A stretch of 64,000 nucleotides of DNA, from the NCBI GenBank assembly GCA_964578835.1, contig CAZOEL010000028.1, positions 6,724 through 70,723 on the forward strand, read 5' to 3'. The DNA is from CAZOEL01 sp964578835. Its GTDB lineage: Bacteria > Desulfobacterota > Syntrophobacteria > Syntrophobacterales > Syntrophobacteraceae. The position numbers and the translations under genes were made by a program. Position 1 is the stretch's first letter, and each line of letters starts with the position of its first letter. The notes beneath the pieces are model-generated. The model made no database searches. It had not been told where the DNA came from and saw only the letters and a list, made by a program, of their open reading frames with translations. Positions 1 through 13,169 of this stretch are shown here, piece by piece.

Positions 1-2213
1 TTCCGCTCCGTAACGCGAATGTTCAAAACTCCCTTGCCGCCTCGGCTCTGACACCGGTACTCTTCGGCGGAAGTACGCTTTCCGAAGCCCTTATTGGTTA
101 CTACCAGCATGCATTTGCCGTCGTCTATGACATCCATGCCCACAAGGTGGCTCCCGTCCAGGCTCATCCCGCGCACACCTCTGCTCACGCGCCCAAGAGA
201 CCTGAAATCCTTCTCATCGACTCGAATGCACTTCCCCGAGGTCGACATGAGAAAGAGATGCTTGTTTCCATCGGTAATCCGAGCGCCGATGAGCTCATCG
301 TCATCATCGAGAACTATGCCCCTGATTCCCGTGGAACGAGGATTGGAATACGCGGCAAGCTCGGTCTTCTTGATCACGCCGTTCTTGGTGGCCATGACCA
401 CGAAATGATCCTGCTTGTACTCTTTTACGGGAAGAATCGTCTGCACCTTTTCCCCCTGAAGGAGAGGGAGCAGATTGACGATGGCTTTGCCAATGGCTGC
501 GGGACCGACTTCGGGTATTTCATAGACTTTGAGCCAGAACACCTGCCCGCGGTTCGTAAAAAAAAGCAGGCTGTCATGCGTCGACGCCGTAAAGACCGTG
601 GTGACAAGATCCTCCTCCCGGGTGCTCATGCCCATTCGTCCCCTGCCGCCCCTTCTCTGGCTGCGGTAAATGGAAAGCGGGGTTCTCTTGATGTAGCCGG
701 CCCGAGAGATGGTTACGACCATCTCCTCCATGGTGATGAGATCCTCGATGAAAATCTCCCCGGCGTCAGCCTGGATCTCGGTTTTTCGGAGGTCTCCATG
801 TTGATCCATAAGCTCCTGGATCTCTTCGCGAATAACCTGGTCCACTTTGGCCGAAGAGGCCAGTATCTGGCGAAGCCGCTCGATCTCTTTCAGGATCTGG
901 TTGTATTCCTCGATGATCTTGTCCCGCTCGAGGCCCGTGAGGCGCTGCAGGCGCATATCGAGAATAGCCTGCGCCTGGGCGTCGCTGAATTCGAACCTCT
1001 CGATCAGCTTCTGTTTGGCGCCGGCTGGATTGGGGGCCGCACGAATCAACCCGATGACTTCATCGAGGTTATCGAGAGCTATCTTCAAGCCTTCCAATAT
1101 GTGAGCGCGCTTTTCAGCTTGCCTGAGCTCATACTGGGTGCGCTTGACAATCACCTGGCGCCTGAAGGTTATGAAGTTCTGGAGCAGGTCTTTGAGGTTC
1201 AGAACCTCCGGACGATTATCAACAACCGCAAGCATGATCACGCCAAAGGTGCTTTCAAGGGCGGTATGCTTGTAGAGCTGATTTTCGATGACTTTCGGCT
1301 CGTCCCCCTGGCGCAGCGTCAATACGACCCGCATGCCTTCCCGATCGGATTCATCCCGAATGTCCTGGATGCCCTCGATCTTCTTCTGCTTTACCAGCTC
1401 CGCTATTCTCTCGAGCAGCTTCGCCTTGTTCACCTGGTAGGGAAGCTCCGTAACGATGAGATGACTCCTGCGCCCGGACTCTTCCACTTCCACGCGCGCT
1501 CTCATCTTGATCGAGCCTCTACCCGTTTCGTAGGCTTCCTTTATCCCCTGGCGTCCGCAGATGAAGCCCGCTGTCGGAAAGTCCGGGCCGGGTATGTAAT
1601 GCATGAGGTCGGCCACGGTCATCTGCGGATTGTCGAGCAAGGCCATGAGCCCCTGACAAAGCTCTCGCAGATTGTGAGGCGGAATGTTCGTAGCCATTCC
1701 GACCGCGATTCCCGAAGAGCCGTTGAGCAGGAGGTTGGGCGCCCGCGTAGGCAAAACGGTCGGCTCGAGGAGAGAGTTATCGTAGTTGGGCTCGAACCCT
1801 ACGGTTTCTTTTTCTATATCGCGCAGGAACTCGTGAGCGAGCCGGTCCATGCGGACTTCGGTATAACGCATGGCTGCAGGCGGGTCTCCGTCGATGGAGC
1901 CGAAATTGCCCTGGCCGTCCACGAGACAATACCGCATGGAGAAATCCTGAGCCATGCGCACCAGCGCATCGTAGACCGCGGAGTCACCATGTGGATGATA
2001 CTTACCAATAACATCGCCGACGATGCGGGCGGATTTTTTGTAGGCTTTGTTATAGTCGTTCTTGAGCTCGTGCATCGAGTACAGGATGCGGCGATGCACC
2101 GGCTTCAAGCCATCCCGAACATCCGGGATGGCGCGCCCTATTATGACGCTCATCGCGTAATCAAGATATGATAGCTTGATTTCATCTTCTATATTGATTG
2201 TCTTTAAATCCAT
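1..2213 (-). CDS. gyrA: DNA gyrase subunit A (C-terminus cut by window edge)
   Basis: GyrA is the DNA-breaking and rejoining subunit of gyrase, which introduces negative supercoils as an A2B2 tetramer with GyrB. The minus-strand frame is open from an ATG at 2213 to the window edge, giving 737 codons; the rest of the C-terminal DNA-wrapping domain lies outside. The N-terminus reads [20 protein letters not shown]. The catalytic tyrosine is in [10 protein letters not shown] (Tyr117). The quinolone-determining loop [15 protein letters not shown] keeps Ser78 and Asp82, the usual sensitive residues. It lies 88 bases downstream of gyrB on the same strand and is probably cotranscribed with it. A 674-codon frame on the opposite strand is an antisense shadow. 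Identity is secure; only the C-terminal length is unknown. Confidence 0.97.
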   Translation of the reverse strand, partial: MDLKTINIEDEIKLSYLDYAMSVIIGRAIPDVRDGLKPVHRRILYSMHELKNDYNKAYKKSARIVGDVIGKYHPHGDSAVYDALVRMAQDFSMRYCLVDGQGNFGSIDGDPPAAMRYTEVRMDRLAHEFLRDIEKETVGFEPNYDNSLLEPTVLPTRAPNLLLNGSSGIAVGMATNIPPHNLRELCQGLMALLDNPQMTVADLMHYIPGPDFPTAGFICGRQGIKEAYETGRGSIKMRARVEVEESGRRSHLIVTELPYQVNKAKLLERIAELVKQKKIEGIQDIRDESDREGMRVVLTLRQGDEPKVIENQLYKHTALESTFGVIMLAVVDNRPEVLNLKDLLQNFITFRRQVIVKRTQYELRQAEKRAHILEGLKIALDNLDEVIGLIRAAPNPAGAKQKLIERFEFSDAQAQAILDMRLQRLTGLERDKIIEEYNQILKEIERLRQILASSAKVDQVIREEIQELMDQHGDLRKTEIQADAGEIFIEDLITMEEMVVTISRAGYIKRTPLSIYRSQRRGGRGRMGMSTREEDLVTTVFTASTHDSLLFFTNRGQVFWLKVYEIPEVGPAAIGKAIVNLLPLLQGEKVQTILPVKEYKQDHFVVMATKNGVIKKTELAAYSNPRSTGIRGIVLDDDDELIGARITDGNKHLFLMSTSGKCIRVDEKDFRSLGRVSRGVRGMSLDGSHLVGMDVIDDGKCMLVVTNKGFGKRTSAEEYRCQSRGGKGVLNIRVTER

Positions 2214-2301
2214 AATCACTCAATCCCTGGTAAAACCGGAGCAAAAAGACGAGACAATGCGGAAGAGCGGCCGCTCACATCGAACATCCCGCTTTCGGCA
2301 T

Positions 2302-5227
<2,926 letters not shown>

Positions 5228-6340
5228 CTAAACCACCATGGGCATGATGAGGCTGAGGTATTCGGGATCATCCGAGCCGAGAAAGACGCCCCCGTGATAT
5301 TGATCCACCCATTCGAAGCGCACCTGAGGACTCTCGATCGCCTGCACGGCCTCGAGAACATAACGAATGTTGAACGCTATCGTAAACTCTTCTCCCGAGT
5401 AATCGATATCGAGGGAGTCGTTGGCGCTTCCCAGCTCCGGGTCTCCGGATTCGAGCTCTAGCGTTCCTTCGGAAATATTGAATCGCACATGGCGCCACTT
5501 CTGATTCGTAAGGACGGCGACTCTTTTGAGGGAATGATAGAGCGTCTCCCAATCTATGGAAAACGAGCTCGGCCTCTCCTCGGGAATGATCAACTGGTAC
5601 TCGGGAAATTCCGCTTCCAGCAGCTGAACGCTGAGGAAAGCGTTCGGAGCCCTCAAAATAAGGCAGTTTTCATAGACGGCGATGGAGATTTCGTTTTCCT
5701 TCTCCAAAAGCTTCAGCATCTCCTGAACGCCTTTTCGTGGAATAATAATGCCTTTTTCCAGATTCAAGTCATGAAAGGCGTCACCGGGAATCTCCACATA
5801 GGCGAGGCGATGCCCGTCGGAAGATACGAACCGAACACATTCCGCTTCAACCGGATGCAGAAAAAGGCCGGCTATGCTGAACGGATCCTCTTCGACTGGA
5901 ATTCCGTAGAGGGTTTTGCTCAAGGATTTCCGTAGCACTGCGGCATCGCAGGCTTGAAGGGTTGCATCCTCATAGAACACGATATGGGGAAAATCATCGG
6001 CAGAGATGGTCGAAAGCTCGAAGCGGGACCGTCCCGCCTGTATCAGCAGCTTATTATTGGGCAAGGTTTCCAATACGATATAATCTTGAGGAAGCTCCCG
6101 CACGATGTCCAATAGCTTGCGGGAAGAGACGGTCGTACTTCCGGGATGCTCCACTCTGGCTACTATTTGCGTCCAGATGCTGAGCTCCAAATCCGTAGCG
6201 GAAAGCTCAACCACTTGCTCTTCGTCTGAAGCTTTTATCAATACGTTGAATAAAACCGGTATGCTCGATTTTTTTTCGGTAACCGTCTGGACCTTTTGGA
6301 GGACCTGAATGAGAGCTGCCTTGTCGACTTGAACCTTCAT
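5228..6340 (-). CDS. dnaN: DNA polymerase III beta subunit (sliding clamp)
   Basis: DnaN forms the ring-shaped dimer that tethers the replicative polymerase to DNA. The 370-residue length and three-domain organisation match the family: the start MKVQVDKAALIQVLQKVQ, the middle segment with SSDGHRLAYVEIP, and the C-terminal LIMPMVV, which is the usual LxxPxR/V-type end lining the client-binding pocket. The ATG at 6340 is preceded by AGAGGACACTCTC on the coding strand, a modest ribosome site. It is upstream of gyrB on the same strand. dnaA is not adjacent in this window, which is less common than a dnaA-dnaN arrangement. Confidence 0.97.
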   Translation of the reverse strand: MKVQVDKAALIQVLQKVQTVTEKKSSIPVLFNVLIKASDEEQVVELSATDLELSIWTQIVARVEHPGSTTVSSRKLLDIVRELPQDYIVLETLPNNKLLIQAGRSRFELSTISADDFPHIVFYEDATLQACDAAVLRKSLSKTLYGIPVEEDPFSIAGLFLHPVEAECVRFVSSDGHRLAYVEIPGDAFHDLNLEKGIIIPRKGVQEMLKLLEKENEISIAVYENCLILRAPNAFLSVQLLEAEFPEYQLIIPEERPSSFSIDWETLYHSLKRVAVLTNQKWRHVRFNISEGTLELESGDPELGSANDSLDIDYSGEEFTIAFNIRYVLEAVQAIESPQVRFEWVDQYHGGVFLGSDDPEYLSLIMPMVV

Positions 6341-7126
6341 GAGAGTGTCCTCTGCTTTTATTGTAATGTTCTTTTTGACTTATAAAGCTTCATCATCATA
6401 ATAAGGGGATGTTCAATTGTCAAAAACTTTATCAACATATTGAACTCACTACATAAACATCTGAACAAAAGACTGACTTTTTCATTGCTTTCCCTGTCGC
6501 GCCAGGACAATCTATCCTGAATTCGAAAGTTTTGAACAGGTTTTGAACAATCATCCAACAGGATTTCAACACATTTGCTGACAGAAATTGTTCAAATCGA
6601 CCTGCTGACTCCTATATTTGGATATTTTCATGAATGTATTTGTGCAATTGTGTAATAAACCTCAACCATTTCTCTAAGGCAATAGTCTCCGAGACTCTAA
6701 GCAAAGACCCTAAACAAAAGAGTTACGGCTCTAGCAGAAAGTAGTTTGTCAAGTCTTTTCTCCTTGACAAAAAGAAGGGACTCAAGTAGGTTTGCGCCGT
6801 ATTGTGAAAAAAGTTTCTTACCTGAGCTATGGCGATAACTTTAGAGCGACTCCTTTGGCGGGCGAGGCCATAAACATTGATAGAAGCCCATATCCGTGAA
6901 TTTGCCGCGCGTCCCTTCTTCTTGACAATCGGATTTTCTTTCTCACTCATCACGCATACCTTCCCGGCGATTCTACATCTTATGGCGTTCAATCAACTTT
7001 GCAAAAGGGGGTGAAACAGGCTTGCTGTAACTCTTGGAACTTCTTTGGGGGTGTCGGTGTCTATAACCGATGTGTTAGTGGCAAGGTTTGAAGATCGAGG
7101 ACCAATATAAAAGGAGAGGATTTGAT
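6341..7126. other. AT-rich divergent region between dnaN and fhs
   Basis: Nearly 800 bases separate the divergent dnaN and fhs genes. The dnaN-proximal part is AT-rich and carries repeated TTGAAC/GTTCAA-type motifs at about 6411, 6440, 6532, 6543 and 6590, with a CTGAAC at 6461. One TTATCAACA at about 6429 differs from the DnaA box TTATCCACA at one base. It must hold promoters for both genes. A part in replication initiation is possible because of the dnaN-gyrB-gyrA neighbourhood, but no cluster of good DnaA boxes is visible. Confidence 0.4.
6723..6950 (-). CDS. possible small basic protein, unrecognised
   Basis: A 75-codon frame starts MSEKENPIVKKKGRAANSR and is rich in Lys and Arg at its N-terminus. 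AAGG lies eight bases before the ATG at 6950, which is the main support for it being real. It lies in the dnaN-fhs gap on the minus strand. I recognise no domain, and the C-terminal part has no obvious protein character. It may be noncoding. Confidence 0.22.
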   Translation of the reverse strand: MSEKENPIVKKKGRAANSRIWASINVYGLARQRSRSKVIAIAQVRNFFHNTAQTYLSPFFLSRRKDLTNYFLLEP

Positions 7127-8890
7127 ATGCCTTACAATGCGGTAGAACTGAAGGACTGGCAAATTTCCGAAGAAGCTGAAAAAAATATGCCCACTCCATG
7201 GGACTGGGCCGATAAACTGGCGCTGCAAAAAGATGAAATACTTCCCATGGGAAGGCTTTGCAAAATCGATTTCATGAAAGTGATCGAGCGCCTGAAAGAT
7301 CGTCCGGATGGAAAATACGTTGAAGTAACCGCCATTACGCCTACTCCTCTTGGAGAAGGAAAGAGCACCACCTCGGTCGGCCTCATGGAAGGCTTGGGCA
7401 AGCGTGGAATGAATGTCGGCGGCGCTTTGAGACAGCCTTCGGGCGGCCCCACCATGAACGTCAAGGGTACGGCTGCCGGCGGCGGCAACGCTCTTCTCAT
7501 CCCCATGACCGAATTCTCCCTTGGTCTGACCGGCGATATCAACGACATCATGAACGCTCACAACCTTGCGATGGTCGCCCTGACCTCCCGCATGCAGCAT
7601 GAGCGCAACTACAACGATGAGCAGCTTGCTCGCTTGACCAAGATGCGCCGCCTCGACGTCGATCCCACTCGCGTTGAAATGGGCTGGATCATCGACTTCT
7701 GCGCCCAGGCTCTCCGCAACATCATCATCGGAATCGGCGGAAGAACCGATGGCTACATGATGCAGTCGAAGTTCGGCATCGCGGTCAGCTCCGAGCTCAT
7801 GGCCATTCTCTCGATCGTGAGAGACCTTGCCGATATGAAAGAGCGTTTCAACAACATCACCGTGGCTTTCGACAAGCGCGGCAAACCGGTCACGACCGGC
7901 GACCTCGAAGTCGGAAACGCCATGGCCGCCTTCATGCGCAATGCCATCAACCCGACCCTCATGAGCACTGCCGAATACCAGCCTTGCCTGGTTCACGCAG
8001 GTCCTTTCGCCAACATCGCCGTCGGCCAGTCCTCCATCATTGCAGACCGCATCGGTCTCAAGATGTTCGACTACCATGTAACGGAAAGCGGGTTTGCAGC
8101 AGACATCGGTTTTGAGAAGTTCTGGAACGTCAAGTGCCGTTACAGCGGCCTCAAACCTCATGTTTCGGTTCTTACCACCACCATCCGCGCTCTCAAGATG
8201 CACGGCGGCGGTCCCAAAGTTGTCGCAGGTCTTGCTCTGCCCGATGAATACACCAAGGAAAACCTCGGTCTGGTGGAAAAAGGCCTTGCCAACATGGTTC
8301 ATTGCATCAACATCATCCGCAAAGCCGGCATCAACCCGGTTGTTTGCATCAACGCCTTCCATACCGACACCAAAGACGAAATCGCGCTGGTTCGCAAGTA
8401 CGCCGAACAGGCCGGCGCCCGTTGCGCTCTCTCCGAGCACTGGGCAAAGGGTGGCGATGGCGCTCTCGAATTTGCCGATGCCGTAATGGATGCATGTAAA
8501 GAAGACAATCAGTTCAAGTTCCTCTATCCTCTCGAGATGAAGCTGAGAGACCGCGTAGCCATGATCGCCAAAGAAGTATACGGCGCCGACGGCGTGGCCT
8601 GGACCGCTGAAGCCGAAGCCAAGGCAAAGATGCTCGAAGCCGATCCGAAGTACGATGACTATGCAACCATGATGGTCAAGACTCACCTGAGCCTTACCCA
8701 TGATCCTACGCTGAAGGGCGTGCCCAAAGGCTGGACCCTTCCCATCCGCGACGTTTTGATCTATTCCGGCTCGAAGTTCCTTTGCCCCTGTGCGGGAACG
8801 ATCAGCCTCATGCCCGGAACGTCTTCGAACCCGGCTTTCCGCCGCATCGACGTGGACGTGAATAACGGTAAGGTATCGGGTCTGTTCTAA
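7127..8890 (+). CDS. fhs: formate-tetrahydrofolate ligase
   Basis: Fhs makes 10-formyl-THF from formate, ATP and THF, the entry step of the methyl branch of the Wood-Ljungdahl pathway, and can run in reverse to make ATP. The 587-residue protein has the family P-loop at [16 protein letters not shown] and the long conserved core ([32 protein letters not shown]). The ATG at 7127 has a strong AAGGAGAGG seven bases upstream; an upstream TTG (7088) would only add 13 residues of no family similarity. It heads the fhs-fchA-folD set. A strong terminator-like hairpin follows it, so the next two genes may be transcribed less or from their own promoter. Long antisense frames here are codon-bias shadows. 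Confidence 0.97.
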   Translation: MPYNAVELKDWQISEEAEKNMPTPWDWADKLALQKDEILPMGRLCKIDFMKVIERLKDRPDGKYVEVTAITPTPLGEGKSTTSVGLMEGLGKRGMNVGGALRQPSGGPTMNVKGTAAGGGNALLIPMTEFSLGLTGDINDIMNAHNLAMVALTSRMQHERNYNDEQLARLTKMRRLDVDPTRVEMGWIIDFCAQALRNIIIGIGGRTDGYMMQSKFGIAVSSELMAILSIVRDLADMKERFNNITVAFDKRGKPVTTGDLEVGNAMAAFMRNAINPTLMSTAEYQPCLVHAGPFANIAVGQSSIIADRIGLKMFDYHVTESGFAADIGFEKFWNVKCRYSGLKPHVSVLTTTIRALKMHGGGPKVVAGLALPDEYTKENLGLVEKGLANMVHCINIIRKAGINPVVCINAFHTDTKDEIALVRKYAEQAGARCALSEHWAKGGDGALEFADAVMDACKEDNQFKFLYPLEMKLRDRVAMIAKEVYGADGVAWTAEAEAKAKMLEADPKYDDYATMMVKTHLSLTHDPTLKGVPKGWTLPIRDVLIYSGSKFLCPCAGTISLMPGTSSNPAFRRIDVDVNNGKVSGLF

Positions 8891-8931
8891 CATTTATCTC
8901 GGTTAGAGCTCCGGTGATTTGAAAAAACCAC

Positions 8932-8968
8932 AAAGGGCAGGACAGAGAGCGTGTCCTGCCCTTTTTTT
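8932..8968 (+). terminator. intrinsic terminator after fhs
   Basis: A ten-base perfect stem, GGGCAGGACA (8935-8944) with TGTCCTGCCC (8952-8961), has a seven-base loop and is followed by seven T residues. This is a textbook Rho-independent terminator, placed between fhs and fchA and not at the end of the three-gene set. Confidence 0.85.
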
Positions 8969-9016
8969 AATTTGGAATATGCGCGTCCTGCGCCTTAAGC
9001 ATAAAGGAGAGCAAAA

Positions 9017-9649
9017 ATGAGTATGTTGGATCAAACCTGTTCGGCATTCATTGAAGTACTGGCCTCGAAAGCTCCTGTCCCGGGAGGAGGCGGTGCGGCC
9101 GCTATGGGTGGAGCAATAGGAATGGCTCTTTCCAACATGGTGGGAAACCTCACCGTCGGGAAGAAAAAATACGCTGATGTGGAAGGCGAAGTGAAAGAGC
9201 TCATCGCCAAAGGCGACGATGTCATCGCCAAGCTGAAAAGGCTGGTGGATCAAGATGCGGAAGTGTTCGAGCCTCTTTCCAAAGCTTATGGGCTTCCCAA
9301 GAGCACCCCTGAAGAGGCCAAATATAAAGAAGAAACCATGGAAAAATGCTGCATAGAAGCCTGCGGAGTTCCCATGGAAATTATGCGGGCCTCTTTTGAG
9401 GGCATTAAAATCCACGCCAGAATGGGCGAGATCGGAACCATGATCGCCATCTCCGATGTGGCATGCGGCGTCGTGTTCTTAAAAAGCGCTCTTATCGCAG
9501 GAAGTCTGAACGTGATCATCAATCTGAACACCATCAAGGATCAAGCCTTTGTAGCCGCTACTCGCAAGGAAATGGAAGACCTGCTCAATACCGGGTCCAA
9601 AATGGCGGACGACACACTGGCTCTTGTCCTGTCAAAACTGAAAAAATAA
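9017..9649 (+). CDS. fchA: methenyl-THF cyclohydrolase / formimidoyl-THF cyclodeaminase family
   Basis: The 210-residue protein matches the FTCD C-terminal (cyclodeaminase/cyclohydrolase) family, with the glycine-rich [20 protein letters not shown] near the N-terminus and the mostly helical remainder. In acetogens and syntrophs, stand-alone members interconvert 10-formyl-THF and 5,10-methenyl-THF. AAGGAGAG lies just upstream of the ATG at 9017. folD starts 13 bases downstream. The context between fhs and folD supports the cyclohydrolase role over histidine degradation, since no hut genes are near. This matters because the neighbouring FolD appears to lack cyclohydrolase residues. Confidence 0.9.
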   Translation: MSMLDQTCSAFIEVLASKAPVPGGGGAAAMGGAIGMALSNMVGNLTVGKKKYADVEGEVKELIAKGDDVIAKLKRLVDQDAEVFEPLSKAYGLPKSTPEEAKYKEETMEKCCIEACGVPMEIMRASFEGIKIHARMGEIGTMIAISDVACGVVFLKSALIAGSLNVIINLNTIKDQAFVAATRKEMEDLLNTGSKMADDTLALVLSKLKK

Positions 9650-9662
9650 AGGAGATCTTCTA

Positions 9663-10520
9663 ATGGCTGAACTGTTAAAAGGAAAACCCGTGGCTGACGC
9701 CATGAAGGAAGACTTGATAAAAAAAGTTGAAGCCCTGAAGGCGAAGGGAATTGCGCCCAAGCTTGGCATCATTCGGGTCGGTCAGCGTCCGGATGACCTG
9801 TTTTACGAAGGCGGCGCCAAAAAGACCTGCTCCGCTCTTGGCATGGATGCAGAGGTTTTCGAATATCCGGAAAATATCGAGCAGGCCGATTTTGAAAAAG
9901 CGGTGATCGAAGTGGGACAAAAGAAAGATGTCCATGGCATCCTCATGTTTTCTCCTTTGCCCAAGCACCTGAATGAAAAAAAGATAAGAACCTTGATCCC
10001 GGTGGAAAAGGATGTGGATTGCCTGACAGTCGGGGGCGCTGCAAAAGTGTTTACCGATGATCCGACCGGTTTTCCTCCCTGCACCCCGACAGCCTGTATG
10101 GACATGCTCCACCATTTCAACATTCCCATCAAGGGTAAGAAGTGCGTTGTGGTCGGTCGCTCCCTGGTGGTTGGAAAACCTTTGGCAATGCTGCTTCTAA
10201 GAGAGCATGGCACCGTGACCATCTGTCATTCCAGAACCGAGAACCTTCCGGGCGTCTGTCAGGATGCGGATATCCTCATCGCCGCCGTCGGAAAGGCCAA
10301 GATGATCAAAGGCAATTTCGTGAAGGCCGGTCAGATCGTCATTGACGTGGGCATCAATGCTGATCCGGACAATCCTGGAAAATACTGCGGCGATGTGGAT
10401 TTTCCAGAGGTCGAGCCCATAGTTCAGAAAATTTCGCCTGTTCCCGCTGGAGTGGGCTCGGTGACCACTGTGGTTCTGTGCAAACAGACCATCATGGCCT
10501 GCGAAATGCAAAATTCTTGA
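9663..10520 (+). CDS. folD: methylene-THF dehydrogenase, FolD family (probably lacking cyclohydrolase activity)
   Basis: FolD normally couples NAD(P)-dependent oxidation of methylene-THF with hydrolysis of methenyl-THF. This 285-residue copy has the nucleotide-binding motif [17 protein letters not shown] and a C-terminal [11 protein letters not shown] in place of the usual GGVGPMT. The canonical YxxxK motif is altered: the sequence reads [10 protein letters not shown], so alignment through Tyr48 and the downstream Cys places Ala52 where the catalytic Lys belongs. The canonical VQLPLP loop reads MFSPLP, without the Gln. The KDVD acidic motif is kept. Loss of Lys and Gln predicts a dehydrogenase-only enzyme, consistent with fchA 13 bases upstream. 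The family call is secure; loss of function is inference. Confidence 0.92.
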   Translation: MAELLKGKPVADAMKEDLIKKVEALKAKGIAPKLGIIRVGQRPDDLFYEGGAKKTCSALGMDAEVFEYPENIEQADFEKAVIEVGQKKDVHGILMFSPLPKHLNEKKIRTLIPVEKDVDCLTVGGAAKVFTDDPTGFPPCTPTACMDMLHHFNIPIKGKKCVVVGRSLVVGKPLAMLLLREHGTVTICHSRTENLPGVCQDADILIAAVGKAKMIKGNFVKAGQIVIDVGINADPDNPGKYCGDVDFPEVEPIVQKISPVPAGVGSVTTVVLCKQTIMACEMQNS

Positions 10521-10604
10521 TAAAATATAAGCCATAAAGCCTTTGATCCATGCCGCATTCAAAAACAGCCTATCGAAGGCGGCATGGAATTATGAGTGTT
10601 GAAG

Positions 10605-10637
10605 ACCCGCGGATTTGCCATTCCCGCGGGTTTTTTT
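10605..10637 (+). terminator. intrinsic terminator after folD
   Basis: ACCCGCGG (10605-10612) pairs with CCGCGGGT (10624-10631) and the T-run follows immediately. It lies about 85 bases after the folD stop and closes the C1 gene set. A weaker inverted repeat (CATGCCGC with GCGGCATG) lies just upstream at about 10548-10586. Confidence 0.8.
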
Positions 10638-10809
10638 GTCAGATATTATAAAGTCAAGAAGAACCGGGCTTCATCCGATAATATCCCTGAGAGGCATACA
10701 CGGATTGCCGAAAATAACCCTACTGATTGGATGCGCGGCAAGATCATGGGAAAGAATATTGGCGTATTGGAGATAAGCTGAATTCCGGCTTTGAATTGGA
10801 GCTCATGTC

Positions 10810-12222
10810 ATGAAATGGTTCACCAGCAGGAAGACCCAACCGAAAAAGCCCGCTCCCGTTGAAGGTTTTTCTGAAAAAGAGCTTACGCCGCTCTACAATA
10901 CCGGCCAAATAGTCAAAGTGGAGTCGGGTAAATTTCTTGCCAAAGATGCTGAGAACGATAGAAGGATTTTTCTTGTCCTCAAAGGAGCTTTGACGGTTGT
11001 GGGACGGAACGGGGCGCAACCGTCTTCATCGGATTCCTTCAAAGATGGCGACTGGATTGGAGATTTAGTTTTTGGGGGCCAGGAGAAGAGCAGCTTGCCA
11101 ATAATGGCGACCGAATCCTCTTCTGTCTTGTGCATCAATGAATCCGCATTTGATGTGCTGGGCCATGACTTACAGAACTTCATCCTGAAAAAACTCTACG
11201 ACGCCGCGCGCTCTCGGATGCGCAAGCTTGAAAAATCCCAGGCCGAAATACATTCCAAATGTGAATATTTGTCAGCGCACATCAGGGACAAGATAAGCCA
11301 AAGGGACAAGGACTACCATGAATCCGAGCTGATCTCCAATCTTTTCAAGAACCTCCCCAGGTTGCCCGTGCACACGACCAACCTGATCCAGTTGCTTTCG
11401 GACGGGGATGCCTCAGCCCGTGAGATAACTCGCCTGGCAAAACAGGATCCTTCTCTGATAACCGAAATTCTCAAGACTGTTAATTCATCCTATTATGGAC
11501 TTCATCGTCCTATTTCCGATATTCAATACGCCATTACCTACCTTGGCTTCAACCAGGTCTACCAGATTGTGATCTCCAGCGGTCTTCGAAAATCGTTGCC
11601 CGATACCAACGAATTCAGAGCAATTCATGAGCATGCTGTGATCGTTTCCAATCTGGTTTTCGAGATTTGTCAAATCCACAACAGAAAAATCGCATCCACC
11701 ATGAGCACTATCGGACTTCTCCACGATATAGGAAAAAGCATTGTACTGCTCATGAAGATGCAAAACCCTAAGCTCGCTTTCTTCGTCAATATGCTCGATA
11801 GCTCAAAAGTCGGGGCAACTTTGCTCGATGTTTGGAATATCCCCAAAATAGCTTGCGAAACCATTGAATATCAGAACTACCCGGAGTTTGTGCGTCCCTC
11901 CGATTTGCCATGTGATGAAAAGAACGGCGTTGCTCTACTCTACATCGCTCATGCCGCCTGCGAATACATTCAAGGTGTTTCGGACGGCATCCTCCGAAAT
12001 CCTTTTCTCCCGGAATATATGGATCTGCTCGGGTTTTCAGGCTTGACGGCGGCGGATCTCGTCGAGAAGTACATCATGATCGACCTGAAGCTCAAGGTTG
12101 ATACTCTGCCCAAGCACGTTCGCTCCTTTATCTTGTCCCACCTGTCCGACAATATGACTTCAAAGGCGGAAAATGGGAAAGGAGGCTCGGCCTCAGTCGC
12201 TATGAACGCTTTCAGCAGATGA
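10810..12222 (+). CDS. HDOD-domain protein with N-terminal cyclic-nucleotide-binding-like domain
   Basis: The 470-residue product starts with a Crp-like beta-barrel segment (about residues 20-120, including FLVLKGALTVVG). A short helical linker follows, then an HDOD domain from about residue 175 (LFKNLPRLPVHTTNLIQLL; KQDPSLITEILKTVNSSYYG; ISDIQYAITYLGFNQVYQI). HDOD domains resemble HD phosphohydrolases but usually lack catalysis and act in signalling. HDIG-like LLHDIGKSIVLL is present at about residue 305. The ATG at 10810 has GGAG eight bases upstream. It stands alone between folD and a convergent L,D-transpeptidase gene. The ligand is unknown. Confidence 0.85.
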   Translation: MKWFTSRKTQPKKPAPVEGFSEKELTPLYNTGQIVKVESGKFLAKDAENDRRIFLVLKGALTVVGRNGAQPSSSDSFKDGDWIGDLVFGGQEKSSLPIMATESSSVLCINESAFDVLGHDLQNFILKKLYDAARSRMRKLEKSQAEIHSKCEYLSAHIRDKISQRDKDYHESELISNLFKNLPRLPVHTTNLIQLLSDGDASAREITRLAKQDPSLITEILKTVNSSYYGLHRPISDIQYAITYLGFNQVYQIVISSGLRKSLPDTNEFRAIHEHAVIVSNLVFEICQIHNRKIASTMSTIGLLHDIGKSIVLLMKMQNPKLAFFVNMLDSSKVGATLLDVWNIPKIACETIEYQNYPEFVRPSDLPCDEKNGVALLYIAHAACEYIQGVSDGILRNPFLPEYMDLLGFSGLTAADLVEKYIMIDLKLKVDTLPKHVRSFILSHLSDNMTSKAENGKGGSASVAMNAFSR

Positions 12223-12253
12223 TGGTTGACGCCCCTCCTTTGATGGCTCAGCT

Positions 12254-12907
12254 CTATGAATCGGCATGGATGTAGAGGAGGCTACCGTTTTTTATTTTTT
12301 CGATTACCTTCTCTATCTCCTGTAAGGAAACAGCCGGGCACCCGAGGCTGCGCCCGAGTCTGCCCCCGTTCAAGATTATGGAGCGCAAGCTGACGTAATC
12401 GGCTCCATGGATCACAATTCCTCTTTGCTGCGCATTGTTGTTCTTCCCCGGCTCCAGGCCATGAAGCGCGAGGGATGCCCCGTGCTTCCCGATGTATGGT
12501 TTTCCGGTAATGAAAAAGCCTTTGCAGCTTTTGTTGGAATCTATTTCATTCGAGAACTCCGTCGCCATGATCTTTCCGGAATTCTTCCCGTGAGCGACGA
12601 GGAACCTTTCTACTTCTCCATTCTTAAGATTCACGATGTACAGGCGCTTTCTATAGGAAGGCTTCGTGTAGTCTATGATAGCGAGATAATTCTTGTTTTT
12701 AATCCTGGCCCTGTTGGAGCTCAAGTGCTTCAGCGCTTTCATGTAGGCTTTGTCGTTGATCAATCCTTTGCCTGTAACGCCGTTCCGATCGACAGGGAAG
12801 AATTTGAGGTCAATGGGCCTGTGCTCATAGATCGGCGCAGCCCAAAGAAAGAGAAAAACCAACAGCAGGAGCGCGAATGCGAAAATAAGCAACCTGGAAG
12901 TATTCAT
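12254..12907 (-). CDS. L,D-transpeptidase (YkuD_2-type murein transpeptidase domain)
   Basis: The 217-residue protein has an N-terminal hydrophobic segment (residues 6-24) that looks like a signal anchor. The catalytic domain ends in GRSLGCPAVSLQ, with Cys190 as the probable nucleophile and His167 in VIHGAD as its partner. Such enzymes make or remodel 3-3 crosslinks, or attach proteins, in peptidoglycan in the periplasm. It converges with the HDOD gene, with 31 bases between the stops. The family call rests on the SxGCP motif and the ALHGLEPGKNN region. Confidence 0.87.
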   Translation of the reverse strand: MNTSRLLIFAFALLLLVFLFLWAAPIYEHRPIDLKFFPVDRNGVTGKGLINDKAYMKALKHLSSNRARIKNKNYLAIIDYTKPSYRKRLYIVNLKNGEVERFLVAHGKNSGKIMATEFSNEIDSNKSCKGFFITGKPYIGKHGASLALHGLEPGKNNNAQQRGIVIHGADYVSLRSIILNGGRLGRSLGCPAVSLQEIEKVIEKIKNGSLLYIHADS

Positions 12908-13120
12908 GACTCAAGGGGCGGGCAGACTGCGGGATCAGCCCGTCTGTTCTTCTTTCGGTTGATGATTGCATCTTCAACGTCCAAACCTTCAAGGAAGATC
13001 CGGCATTCCGGGAAGGTTATTGGTTGAGATAAAAGTTCCCATAAACAAGCTTCGAAAGCTTACCAGAGGGAGTCATGAATCTCAAGAGAAGCTGTAACCG
13101 GGAAACAAAGATCGAAGCAT

Positions 13121-13148
13121 AAAAAAAAGGGAGGCGAAAGCCTCCCTT
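13121..13148 (-). terminator. intrinsic terminator of acs
   Basis: Read on the minus strand, AAGGGAGGC pairs with GCCTCCCTT around a four-base loop, followed by a run of eight T residues. It lies about 20 bases beyond the acs stop codon. Confidence 0.85.
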
Positions 13149-13169
13149 CCTGTTCAACTGTTAAAGATT

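Noticed and set aside
147..2171. 674-codon plus-strand frame
   Set aside because: Antisense shadow of gyrA, whose conserved motifs lie on the minus strand.
6341..6720. oriC
   Set aside because: Only one near match to the DnaA box; motif clustering alone is not enough to call an origin.
7061..8893. 610-codon minus-strand frame opposite fhs
   Set aside because: Produced by the codon bias of fhs; no ribosome site or recognised domain.
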